64,000 bases of DNA from CAYQDB01 sp964416195 (GTDB taxonomy: Bacteria > Zixibacteria > MSB-5A5 > GN15 > FEB-12), in NCBI GenBank assembly GCA_964416195.1, contig CAYQDB010000009.1, positions 1 through 64,000 on the forward strand, in the 5' to 3' direction. The first letter of the stretch is position 1, and every line of letters starts with the position of its first letter. Under the pieces are notes generated by a model, which had not been told where the DNA came from, made no database searches, and saw nothing but the letters and a program-made list of their open reading frames with translations. Positions 34,370 to 43,600 of the stretch are shown in pieces. The translations under genes were made by a program, and so were the position numbers.

Positions 34370-35239
34370 CTATTCCCTCTTATCGGCTAAAGCCTGGTTG
34401 TGATTTATTGCTTTTTTGTCCCTCACCCGGCTCCTGTCTGTAGACAGGAGGAGTCCTTGAAATAGAGATTGGCTTATGTTTACAAGTGATTGTGCAGCTA
34501 CGGAATCACTGTAATCCCTGGCCATCAACCGCTGGGAGGATACACTCTCCTTCACCGATGGATCCTCCAGCAGATACCCCAGCAGGGGAGGCACACGGCG
34601 CAGGAACTGTTCGGTTAGAGCAGCGAACTTTCCGTAGACGTGTTCGGCATCACTGGGTGACTCCGCCCGGTTAATCAGAAGGCAACAGTCAATCGCTGAA
34701 TATGTTTGAATCAGATGCTTGAACAGTCCGTAGCCATCAGCCAGAGAGGTCAGTTCAGGGACGACGACTAAGATATTCAGGTTGGAAGCGTCGGCTATTA
34801 CGTCGGCAGCGTCCGATTTGCCGGAACCGTGGTCGATCAGCACCAGATCGTAATCGGCTGCCTGTTGGCGGAGCTTTTTCATCATGGCCGCTGCCATCTT
34901 GACGTCGTACAACACCTTTGTATCGTCGTTTGACTCCGAGGGAAGGATATCCAGCCTTTCTGCGATCTCAGTAGTAGCTTGTGCAAGTGACAGTTGCCCG
35001 GATGTAAACCGGCCGAGGCCGTACTCACCGGCGGTGTTGGTCAGGATATGAACGTTCCCGAAGCTGAAATCGGCGTCGACCAACAGAGTCCGATATCCGC
35101 AAGACGCCGTTTGTTCTGCCAGATTGCAGGCGAGAACGGTCTTGCCAACGCCTCCTTTGCCGGAAAGGATAGAGACAACCTTCGGCTCGGAGTAGTCTTG
35201 AGAATCTCGGGGGGTAGCTATCAATCGTAACCTATTCAA
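34370..35239 (-). CDS. flhG: Flagellar number regulator FlhG (MinD-like ATPase)
   Basis: The 289-aa MinD/ParA ATPase has the deviant Walker A 'SGKGGVGKT' near 26-34, 'LLVDADFSFGN' and 'LVLIDHGSGKSDA' (usually D-x-G-x-G). FlhG controls the number and place of flagella with FlhF. The usual N-terminal DQA-x2-LR activator helix is not apparent; the N-terminus reads 'NRLRLIATPRDSQDYSE'. It overlaps flhF by 8 bp and precedes fliA. The missing activator helix parallels the altered GTPase motifs of its FlhF partner. Confidence 0.9.
   Translation of the reverse strand: MNRLRLIATPRDSQDYSEPKVVSILSGKGGVGKTVLACNLAEQTASCGYRTLLVDADFSFGNVHILTNTAGEYGLGRFTSGQLSLAQATTEIAERLDILPSESNDDTKVLYDVKMAAAMMKKLRQQAADYDLVLIDHGSGKSDAADVIADASNLNILVVVPELTSLADGYGLFKHLIQTYSAIDCCLLINRAESPSDAEHVYGKFAALTEQFLRRVPPLLGYLLEDPSVKESVSSQRLMARDYSDSVAAQSLVNISQSLFQGLLLSTDRSRVRDKKAINHNQALADKRE
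34380..34407 (-). promoter_or_regulatory. Sigma-28-type promoter upstream of fliA
   Basis: Reading the minus strand, TAAA (34407-34404) is followed after 16 bases by GCCGATAA (34387-34380), an exact match to the sigma-28 -10 element; the usual spacing is 15. It lies inside the last codons of flhG and ends 18 bp before the fliA start codon. Coincidence with coding sequence (A-D-K) is possible. Confidence 0.5.
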
Positions 35240-36386
35240 GATTCACCTCCATCCGTAGCAGGGCGCGGGCCATAGCATCAGGATCAGGGGCCTTGACCTC
35301 TCCCATCCCTCCCGGGGAGTCTGACACAAAGGCTATCTTGACTCCCGACGCCTCTGCGGCTGCCACGGCAGACCCATAGCGGGAAGTCTGGTCAAGCATG
35401 GTCACGACTACGTGAGTCGGTTTCAGTGTCTCCATTCGTTTTGCCATGTCGGTGATGTCGCTTGAGCGGGTGGGGGCGGAGAAAATCGCAAAACGGTAAC
35501 CGGGATTGATCTTTTCGATTTTGTCTTTCAGTCTCTCCAGCTTCTCTGGGTCTGTCGGCAGGGCAGGGCCATCTATGAGCGTTATGCAATTTTCGTAGCT
35601 GCCTTGGGGTGTTAAATCATCCAGAGAGCCGGATATGTTGACATCAAGAATCTCGGCGTAGCTGGCCAGCTCATCGTGGGCAGCCATCTTGTAGTAATCA
35701 AGACTCGCCAGATTTACTTTCTGCCTTTCCTGGGCCACCAATCTGGCGGCTAGTTTTCCCATGACGGATGATTTCCCTGCTCCCGCCGGGCCGATAAAAA
35801 CCAACCTGTCGCCTGGTTTGAAGCTCAGGCTGGGCAGCATCAGCGAAGAGAGATGATCGACGAGTTTTTTTCTCGCAAATGTGGCGGCATTGTAGGAATC
35901 GTCGTATCCCTTTAGCAAAACGGTCATGAGCTGTTTCAGGAATTGCTCGGAGAGGTCCGCTTCCTTCAGATGTTTGAATATCTCTCCAAAGGGACCGAAT
36001 GTATTCCCTTCCGTACCCGTTTGGTTCGCCACATGGAGGAGCCGGTCGAGTTTTTGGCTTATCTGTTGGGTCCTGTCTTCGAGGTCGACGCCGTTTGTTT
36101 GCACACCAACCGTTCCTATCCGATTGTTAGTTTGGGGTGTCTTGGCAGCCGGTCTGTCGGGTCCGCTTTTGGTGAAAGACGGCTTGGTTGGAAGTGTACT
36201 GGGTATAATGGTTGCAACCTGGGCTACTGTCGGCCTGTCTATGCAGGCAGTTATTTCGATTCCACGACGGTTGGAGCCCGAGTTTAGTTGACGCGTGCTC
36301 AGCACAATGGCGTCACGGCCCATTTCCTCCCGTACCTTTTTCAAGGCAGTTGCGGCCGAGTCGGCGCTAAATGACTTAATTATCAT
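35232..36386 (-). CDS. flhF: FlhF, SRP-type GTPase with altered G motifs
   Basis: The 384-aa flagellar biogenesis GTPase of the SRP family places flagella at the pole. The N-terminus is typical ('IIKSFSADSAATALKKVREE', 'DAIVLSTRQL'). The P-loop is present ('GPAGAGKSSVMGKLAARL'). The D-T-A-G-R motif is replaced by 'TLIDGPALPTD' and the T-K-x-D motif by 'VVTMLDQTSRYG', so the catalytic and guanine-specificity residues are both changed. It may be nucleotide-binding but not hydrolytic. The gene overlaps flhA by 11 bp and flhG by 8 bp. Confidence 0.9.
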   Translation of the reverse strand: MIIKSFSADSAATALKKVREEMGRDAIVLSTRQLNSGSNRRGIEITACIDRPTVAQVATIIPSTLPTKPSFTKSGPDRPAAKTPQTNNRIGTVGVQTNGVDLEDRTQQISQKLDRLLHVANQTGTEGNTFGPFGEIFKHLKEADLSEQFLKQLMTVLLKGYDDSYNAATFARKKLVDHLSSLMLPSLSFKPGDRLVFIGPAGAGKSSVMGKLAARLVAQERQKVNLASLDYYKMAAHDELASYAEILDVNISGSLDDLTPQGSYENCITLIDGPALPTDPEKLERLKDKIEKINPGYRFAIFSAPTRSSDITDMAKRMETLKPTHVVVTMLDQTSRYGSAVAAAEASGVKIAFVSDSPGGMGEVKAPDPDAMARALLRMEVNLE

Positions 36387-38463
36387 CCTGCAACCTCACC
36401 ATTCCTATGGAAACGACTTCCACTTCCGGATGAATCTCGTTGTATGAGACTACCGCTAAGTTCGGATACTTCGCCTCGACCAGTCGCCGGAGGACTAGAC
36501 GAATATTCGGCGAACAGAGGCAAAGGGGCGTGTGCCCGGCGGTTTCTATCTCGGTCACGCGTTCGCCGATCTTCTCTAGCAGGGCTTCCGCCATGGTGGG
36601 CTCCACCGCAAGCATCAGCCCCTGCTTGGTGTTCTGGATTGAATCCGAGAGGGTCTGTTCGAGGACCGGGTCGATGGTGAAGACGTTTATGTGGCCTTCC
36701 TTATCCTTGTACATCTCAGTTATCTGCCGTTTGAGGGCCATGCGAACGTACTCAGCGAGGATGTCGCTGTCTTTGGTTGCGCCAATGTAGTCAGATATGG
36801 TTTCGACGATAGCCGCCAGGTCACGAATCGGGACGCGTTCTTTCAAGAGTGATTGCAGGACTTTCTGCAGCGTTCCCAGCGGTACGACCTCCGGGATAAC
36901 TGTTTCAACCAGCGCCGGGTAATCCTCTTTGAGAGTGTCGACAAGGTGCTGGACATCCTGGCGGGTAAGTATTTCGGCTGCAGACGCGCGAGTGACCTCG
37001 GTAAGATGCGTGGCCAGAACTGCCGACGGCTCAACCACGGTGAAGCTTTTGGTTTCAGCTATTTCTTTCAGACCGGGGATGATCCAGGTTGCCGGCAGCG
37101 AGAAGGCCGGTTCTTCGGTTTCGAAACCGTCGAGCTTCTCCTTGACAAAACCTGGGTTGATGGCTAACAGGTGGTCGAGCATCAGCTCCCATCCGGTGAT
37201 CTTAATCCCTTTAACCTTGATTTGATATTCGTTGGGACTGAGCTGTACGTTGTCGCGAATCCTGATCGGCGGTACGATGATACCCAACTCAGCCGCCAGT
37301 TGTTTACGAATGGTCGCTATACGGTTGAGCAGATCGCCTCCCTGGTTGGGGTCAACCAGAGGTATCAGCCCATAGCCTATTTCTAAGCCGAGGGTATCGA
37401 CTTTCAGCAGATCTTCCGTCCGCTCCTGAGGCTGTTGAGCCAGTTGGGCCTTTTTCTTTTCGGCTGCTTCAGCCTCCTGGTTTTTCTTCTTTTTTGCTTC
37501 GTTGGTTATATATCCGATGCCACCCACCACCGTGCCGAGCGTCATGAAGGTGAACGTTGGCATACCTGGAAGCATCCCGAAGACGAACAGCACCACAGCC
37601 GTTATGAAGATCGCCCGTGGCTGACGAGTGAGCTGCTTTGTCAGGTCAGCTCCCATGTTGGAAGTTGACGCCGCCCGTGTGACGATGATGCCGGAAGCTG
37701 TGGAAACCAGCATGGCAGGTATCTGCGTGACGAGGCCATCGCCGATCGAAAGCAGAGAATAGGTGCGCAGCGCCTCGGACAAGCTCATGCTATTGATGGC
37801 GATACCGATGATGAATCCGCCAATGATATTGATCAGCGTGATAAGGATGCCGGCAATAGCGTCCCCGCGCACGAATTTAGACGCACCGTCCATAGCGCCG
37901 TAGAAGTCAGCCTCGCGGGAGATCTCCTGGCGACGGGTGCGGGCCTCCGCTTCGGTAATGATACCGGCGTTGAGATCGGCATCGATTGCCATTTGCTTGC
38001 CCGGCATGGCATCCAGCGTGAATCGGGCCGCCACCTCGGAAATACGCGTTGCTCCCTTGGTGATGACGACAAACTGGATAATGACAAGGATGACGAAAAC
38101 GATGAACCCGACGACGTAGTTTCCCTGTACTACGAAGTACCCAAAGGAGTTGATGACTTCGCCGGCGTAAGCCTGCCCGAGAATCAATCTGGTGGAGGCA
38201 ACGTTGAGAGACAGCCGCATCAGTGTAACTACCAGCAGCATCCCTGGAAAGACCGAAAGGTCTAAGGGGCGGATCACGTATAGCGTTGTCAACAACACCA
38301 CCAGGGAGAAGGTGATGTTGAAAGCCAGTGCGAAATCCATAAAGGCAGTCGGGAGTGGGATAATGAGAACACCGATAATACCGATCACGCCTAGCGCGAG
38401 GACAATATCGGAACGCGAAGCGAGTTTTTCCAGCAGTGAGTTTTGTGCTCTCAGCGCTGCCAT
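36376..38463 (-). CDS. flhA: Flagellar type III export protein FlhA
   Basis: The 695-aa core export component has eight membrane helices in the first 330 residues followed by a cytoplasmic nonameric-ring domain. Family motifs include 'LVVTLMRLSLNVASTRLIL', 'MPGKQMAIDADLNAGIITE' and 'GASKFVRGDAIAGI' (FHIPEP signature region). Length is standard (E. coli 692 aa). It follows flhB by 1 bp. It energises export of flagellar proteins by proton motive force and docks export chaperones. All expected parts are present. Confidence 0.97.
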   Translation of the reverse strand: MAALRAQNSLLEKLASRSDIVLALGVIGIIGVLIIPLPTAFMDFALAFNITFSLVVLLTTLYVIRPLDLSVFPGMLLVVTLMRLSLNVASTRLILGQAYAGEVINSFGYFVVQGNYVVGFIVFVILVIIQFVVITKGATRISEVAARFTLDAMPGKQMAIDADLNAGIITEAEARTRRQEISREADFYGAMDGASKFVRGDAIAGILITLINIIGGFIIGIAINSMSLSEALRTYSLLSIGDGLVTQIPAMLVSTASGIIVTRAASTSNMGADLTKQLTRQPRAIFITAVVLFVFGMLPGMPTFTFMTLGTVVGGIGYITNEAKKKKNQEAEAAEKKKAQLAQQPQERTEDLLKVDTLGLEIGYGLIPLVDPNQGGDLLNRIATIRKQLAAELGIIVPPIRIRDNVQLSPNEYQIKVKGIKITGWELMLDHLLAINPGFVKEKLDGFETEEPAFSLPATWIIPGLKEIAETKSFTVVEPSAVLATHLTEVTRASAAEILTRQDVQHLVDTLKEDYPALVETVIPEVVPLGTLQKVLQSLLKERVPIRDLAAIVETISDYIGATKDSDILAEYVRMALKRQITEMYKDKEGHINVFTIDPVLEQTLSDSIQNTKQGLMLAVEPTMAEALLEKIGERVTEIETAGHTPLCLCSPNIRLVLRRLVEAKYPNLAVVSYNEIHPEVEVVSIGMVRLQDDN

Positions 38464-38464
38464 G

Positions 38465-39535
38465 CTAACTCAGCACCTTTCCTTTCAGGCGGTAGACATA
38501 GGCAAGCACTTCCGCCACAGCTCGATAGAGATTCATAGGGATCATCTGGCCGACATCGCACATCTTGAACAAGGCCCGGGCCAGTGGTTTATTCTCAACA
38601 ACCGGTACGCCATGTTCCTGGGCGGTTTCCCGGATCTTCTGTGCGATTAACCGCTCACCCTTGGCTACCACATAGGGCGCATTGGTTTCTTTCGGGTCAT
38701 ACCTCAGAGCCACCGCGATCTCGGTCGGGTTGGTTACCACGACATCGGCGGTCGGCACGGCCTTCATCATCCGGCTGTGCGACATCTCTCTCTGCAGTTG
38801 CCGCACTCGTGCTTTCAACTGCGGCGAGCCCTCAGTATCTTTGTATTCATCCTTGAGCTCCTGCCGGGACATGCGAATCGATTTCTCAAACTCATATTTC
38901 TGGTAGAGGTAATCCAGAACAGCCAGCGCCAGAATGACCAGACCAATTTCCAGGGCCAGCACGAGGGCCAGCTTCCCCATGGAAATGGCTAGTTGGGCAA
39001 TGGTCTGATCGGGCAAAAGGAAAAAGGATTCAAACTCGCTCTTAATGGCTAAGTAAGCGACAAACCCCACAATGACGAGCTTCAAGCTGTCTCGAACCAG
39101 TTGAACCAGTGATTTAAGCGAGAGGATCCGCTTGACTCCCTTGGCAAGATTAAGCTTGTCAAATTTCGGCTCCATCGCTTTGGGTGTGACCATGAAACCG
39201 ACCTGAGCGATATTGATGCCGAACGCAACCACAGTCATGACGGCAAAAACCGGCAGCAGGATGGCAAAGAATCTCATCATGTTATCAGTGAAGATCGTGA
39301 GGAAGGTCGGATCAGATGAAGCGATAGCCGGGGCATTCGACATGGTGTGGCTCATCAACTCCATGATTTTTGTTCCCACGTATGGGCCCATAAGGTAGAG
39401 TGTCAGAAAGCCGAGGCAGATGACAGCCGCTGAATTGAGCTCCAGCGAGCGCGCCACTTGTCCCCGCTCGCGCGCTTTCTCGCGCCGCCGCCGGGTTGCT
39501 TTTTCTGTTCTTTCCTGGAAATCCTGTTCCGGCAT
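38465..39535 (-). CDS. flhB: Flagellar export switch protein FlhB, NPTE variant
   Basis: The 356-aa export-gate component has four membrane helices, then a cytoplasmic domain. The N-terminus 'ERTEKATRRRREKARERGQV' is typical. The autocleavage site, normally N-P-T-H, reads N269-P270-T271-E272 in 'VVTNPTEIAVALRYD'; N and P are conserved but the His is Glu. Autocleavage between N and P controls the switch from hook to filament export. The gene is 6 bp after fliR and 1 bp before flhA. Confidence 0.96.
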   Translation of the reverse strand: MPEQDFQERTEKATRRRREKARERGQVARSLELNSAAVICLGFLTLYLMGPYVGTKIMELMSHTMSNAPAIASSDPTFLTIFTDNMMRFFAILLPVFAVMTVVAFGINIAQVGFMVTPKAMEPKFDKLNLAKGVKRILSLKSLVQLVRDSLKLVIVGFVAYLAIKSEFESFFLLPDQTIAQLAISMGKLALVLALEIGLVILALAVLDYLYQKYEFEKSIRMSRQELKDEYKDTEGSPQLKARVRQLQREMSHSRMMKAVPTADVVVTNPTEIAVALRYDPKETNAPYVVAKGERLIAQKIRETAQEHGVPVVENKPLARALFKMCDVGQMIPMNLYRAVAEVLAYVYRLKGKVLS

Positions 39536-39541
39536 GGTGCC

Positions 39542-40330
39542 TTAGGCCCTCCCCATAGCGGTAAAGACAAGCCTTAATTCGCCGTCGAGATATGTCATGG
39601 CGTGTCGCAGAACGTAGGAGAAGATCGGCAGTGACATGGCGATGACCAATAACCCTACGCCGATCTTTATCGGGAAACCGACGAAAAACACATTCATCGT
39701 GGGCATTGTCTTGGCAATCGTGCCCAGAGCGACATCAGTCAAAAAGAGGGCTACCATCACCGGTGCGGCCATCTTGAGAGCGATGACGAAGACATAGGCG
39801 GTGTACTTGATCATGAGCTCGCCTACCGAGGATGCCAGAGCGACAAAACCTGGCGGAATAATTTCATAGCTGTCGGCAAAAGCAGTAAGGACCAGATGAT
39901 GCCCGTCGATGCTGAGGAAGATGAGCATAGCTACCAGGAACCAGAAGTTGCCCACGACAGCGACCTGTCCACCCTCTTCAACATCGGGCATGCTTACGAG
40001 CGCAAACCCGAGCTGATAGCTGGTCATTGCGCCTGCTGTTTTGGCCCCCATGAAAATCAGGCGAAACAATAGGCCTATTATGATTCCAACCAGTATCTCT
40101 TTGGCGGCCAGCCCGGCCAGTTGCCACAGCGATTCGATTTCCGGAAGCGCCGAAGCGTCCACGGTTGGGACGAGGAGCAGAGACAGGGAGAGCATCAGAC
40201 CTACCCTGACAAGGGTTGGAATCGTGCGGTGACTGAAAATCGGAGCCATGAGGAAAAGCCCTGAAGCTCTTAGCAGGACCAGTAGAAAAACCTGTAGCTG
40301 GGTTTCGCCGAAATTTATAAACTCAAACAA
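39542..40330 (-). CDS. fliR: Flagellar export protein FliR, TTG start
   Basis: The 262-aa inner-membrane protein forms the export gate with FliP and FliQ. Six hydrophobic segments and the family N-terminus 'FEFINFGETQLQVFLLVLLRASGLFLMAPIF' (quoted in part: FEFINFGE, LLRASGLF) are clear. Homology begins exactly at a TTG codon (40330), with AAGG four bases upstream, and no ATG occurs in frame before a stop. The normal fliQ-fliR junction is broken here by the antiparallel restriction-modification gene, so expression of fliR needs read-through or a new promoter. Confidence 0.95.
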   Translation of the reverse strand: MFEFINFGETQLQVFLLVLLRASGLFLMAPIFSHRTIPTLVRVGLMLSLSLLLVPTVDASALPEIESLWQLAGLAAKEILVGIIIGLLFRLIFMGAKTAGAMTSYQLGFALVSMPDVEEGGQVAVVGNFWFLVAMLIFLSIDGHHLVLTAFADSYEIIPPGFVALASSVGELMIKYTAYVFVIALKMAAPVMVALFLTDVALGTIAKTMPTMNVFFVGFPIKIGVGLLVIAMSLPIFSYVLRHAMTYLDGELRLVFTAMGRA

Positions 40331-40620
40331 TACCTTGTACCTACACTTCCGCTTATTCGACTTTACACAGTCTCAAACCATGTGCCGGAATGAAACAGTA
40401 GGGAGCCACTTTTATTCCATTGAACTACAAGGGCTTAGGGGGCGGCGGTTGGGTCGGCGATAGAGGTGATGTCCCTGATGTGGAAAAACTTACCAGTGTT
40501 GGTGGAAAAAAGTTCAGAAGGCCAGTTTTGGGGATGGATGCGAAGTTGCTTGATATAAACTTGAATACTCAAACGTCCTTTACTACCTTCATATTTTCAA
40601 GGGCGTAGGAGAGTGACTGT
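40331..40620. other. Junction region between fliR and the RM gene
   Basis: This 290-bp non-coding stretch separates divergent genes: fliR (minus) and the restriction-modification gene (plus). It must contain the RM promoter and possibly a new fliR promoter. It is AT-rich near the RM gene, which has AGGAG nine bases before its ATG. I could not find a convincing sigma-28 or sigma-54 site, nor an inverted or direct repeat shared with the far boundary at about 44137-44148. Confidence 0.5.
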
Positions 40621-43600
40621 ATGGGAACTGAAGCAACTGAAAGAGAAGTTACCGGCTGGCTCAGTGGGGAAATAAACAGGATTCTGTCACAAGGTGGATA
40701 CCCTTTTGAGGAAAGTACAATAGAAACTGGGTTATCCGGTAAAACCTATCGCTTTCCTGATATAGTCATATGGTTCGACAGAAGCGCCAGAGACGCTTTT
40801 GCGTTTATCGAAATTAAACCCCCTGGGAAACAAGAAGATACGGGTAGAATTCCGGAGGTCGCCGCTCGACTAAAGGTTAAATTCGCGCTGACTTGGAATT
40901 TCACAGAAGCAGTTCTTTACCATGTTGGCAAAACACTCAACGTCAAGAAGCCGTATCCGACATATGCTCTCTCCACTTTGGACGAATGGTTGCGTGAAGA
41001 CAAAAGGATTTCTCTGCGAGAATATTTAAGGAAATTCCTTGATGACCTGAAAGAACTGCATGAGAAAGGCCATCTTCACAAGTTTCCTCCTGACAAGTAC
41101 TTCTTTATTAAGCTGCTCCAAGATTCGACAGAAAAACTCCACGGTTATTTCGAAGACCATTTGAGTAAGGCAATGCAGAAGAAGCTGTTCAAAAAGGATA
41201 TTGATGTCTTCCTTGCCGAGCAAGGCATTCCTGAAATGCCGACTCGGGATGTCCGCAAGCTACTCGCCAGACAATGGTCCTATGGGCTGATTACACGAAT
41301 TTTGTTCTACCTAACGGTAAGACGCCACTTTTCACACCTGCCTGACATTATCAAGGAATCTGCTGAAGCACGGTCGATAGACAAGGTAATCCATAACGCG
41401 TTTCAGAAAGCACGAGAGGTAGACTGGCAGGCTGTTTTCGAGGCCGAAGACCCCATTGAAAAAATCGGGATTCCCAAAAGTTGTGACAATATCTTAGCCG
41501 ATCTTTTGAAGAGGCTGGGTGAGTACAACTTCGGAGAACTGGGAGAAGATGTTATCGGCGAGGTCTTTGAAAGCCTTATACCCGAAAATGAAAAGCGCAG
41601 ATTAGGTCAATACTTTACTCGGGAAGACCTTGTTGATCTTATTATTGGGTTTGTCGTACAGTCACCCAAAGGACATTATCTGGACCCGACCTGTGGAAGC
41701 GGGACATTTTTGAATCGGCTCTACTCTCGAATCAAATGGCAGGCCAATTACAGCAAGCCTCATATAGATCTGCTATCACAAATCTGGGGCATAGACATCG
41801 CGAAATTTCCCGCTGAGTTGGCTACCATAAATCTCTTTCGTCAAGACATTGGTAATTACACAAACTTTCCGAGAGTCAAAGTGCTGGATTTCTTTGACGT
41901 TTCACCTGGTCAGGAGCTTGAATTCCGCCTTCCAAAATCAAGGCACGGTCATCCGACTACACGGCAGGTTAAACTACCGAAATTCGCCGGCATGGCGGGC
42001 AACTTCCCTTTTATCAGGCAAGAACAAATCGAAAAAAAGAAGAGAGGCTACAAGGACAAGTTAACGAAAGGAATAGCCTTGGATTGGTTCCGTGAATATC
42101 CTGAAGTATTTAAAGAACAAAAGAAAATCAGAAAAACGGAACTTGAAAATAGCCACACGCTTGATGATAAGAAACTTTCAGAGTACATAGATCACTTAGT
42201 ACAAAAAAAACATATCGACTTGAAATTGTCCGGGCAAGCTGACATCTACGCGTACCTGTTCTTACACTGTGCAAAGTTTTTGGAACGTGATGGTAGGATG
42301 GGGTTTATTACGTCTAATTCCTGGCTTGATGTCAATTATGGTTACGTACTCAAGAAATTCTTTTTAGACCATTTTAGGATCGTAGCTATTGTCAGCTCCT
42401 GGGCAGAACCGTGGTTTCACTTTGCATCGGTGAACACTCTCTTCACAATCTTTGAACGGTGCGATGATGCTAATCTGCGTAATGAGAATTATGTCAGATT
42501 TGTTAAAGTCAAAAAGAAGCTTGAAGAGTTGATCCCGTTCCGGGACTTGGCATTTGAAGAATCGGAGCGTTGGGGGCATATCGATATGCTGGTTCGCAAG
42601 GTCGAGTACTGCAAAGTTCCAGATGAGAAACAAAGTATACAATCTGTAGAAGATGACGATTTTCGCATTCGTTCGGTCAAACAGGAATACTTGTTGAAGG
42701 AACTTGAACGAGAAAAGCAGTTCTCCAAATGGGGGAAATATCTTCGGGCGCCCGAAGTTTACTTTGACGTTCTCGAAAAGGCGAAAGATTTTCTCATTCC
42801 GATGGGTGAAATCAGGCGAGGTTATACTACCGGTATCAACGACTTCTTTTACCTTGAACCTACAGGCGAAAAAGCTAAGCGTCCACGTTGTCTCAATGTA
42901 AAAAATAGCCGTGGCTGGACTGGCGACATAGAATCGCGCTTTCTCAAGCCGGTCATAAAAAGTCCTAAAGAGGCAGACCAGATTGTTTTAGATCCTGACA
43001 AGCTGCGATACAAGTTATTCATGTGCAATTTGAGAAAGGCGGAGCTCAAAAAGCTAGGTTACAAAGGCACTCTTAAGTACATCGAATGGGGTGAAAAGCA
43101 GAAGACTAAAGAGGGGGCCCGCTGGCCTGATGTGCCGAGCGTAAGAGGAAGGAAACACTGGTGGGATCTTGGAGATAGAACGCTGTATCCGATACTTATG
43201 CAGATGGTTAATAATGACCGTTTTCTGTTTTTTCTAAATGAGAGCAAGGTCTATGTAGATCACAATCTATTCGAACTTCATGTTCCTTCAGAAGATAATC
43301 GCATCATTGCAGCCTTACTGAACTCATCGTTCATTGCACTTAACCGCGAGCTAATCAGCAGAGTAAACCTTGGTGATGGTGCCACCAAAACCGAGGGGGT
43401 TGATTGGAAAAACAATGTCTTTCTTTTCGACTATTCCAGATTTACCAAGAAGCAGACAAACAAGATCCTTGGGAACTTCAGCAAGCTTTTAGAAAGGCCT
43501 ATATACGCTATCGACAAGGAGGTCAGGCGCAAAGATCGGCAAGAATTCGATAAAGCTGTTCTCGAAGCAGTTGGTTTAGACCCGGATAAATATCTGAAAC

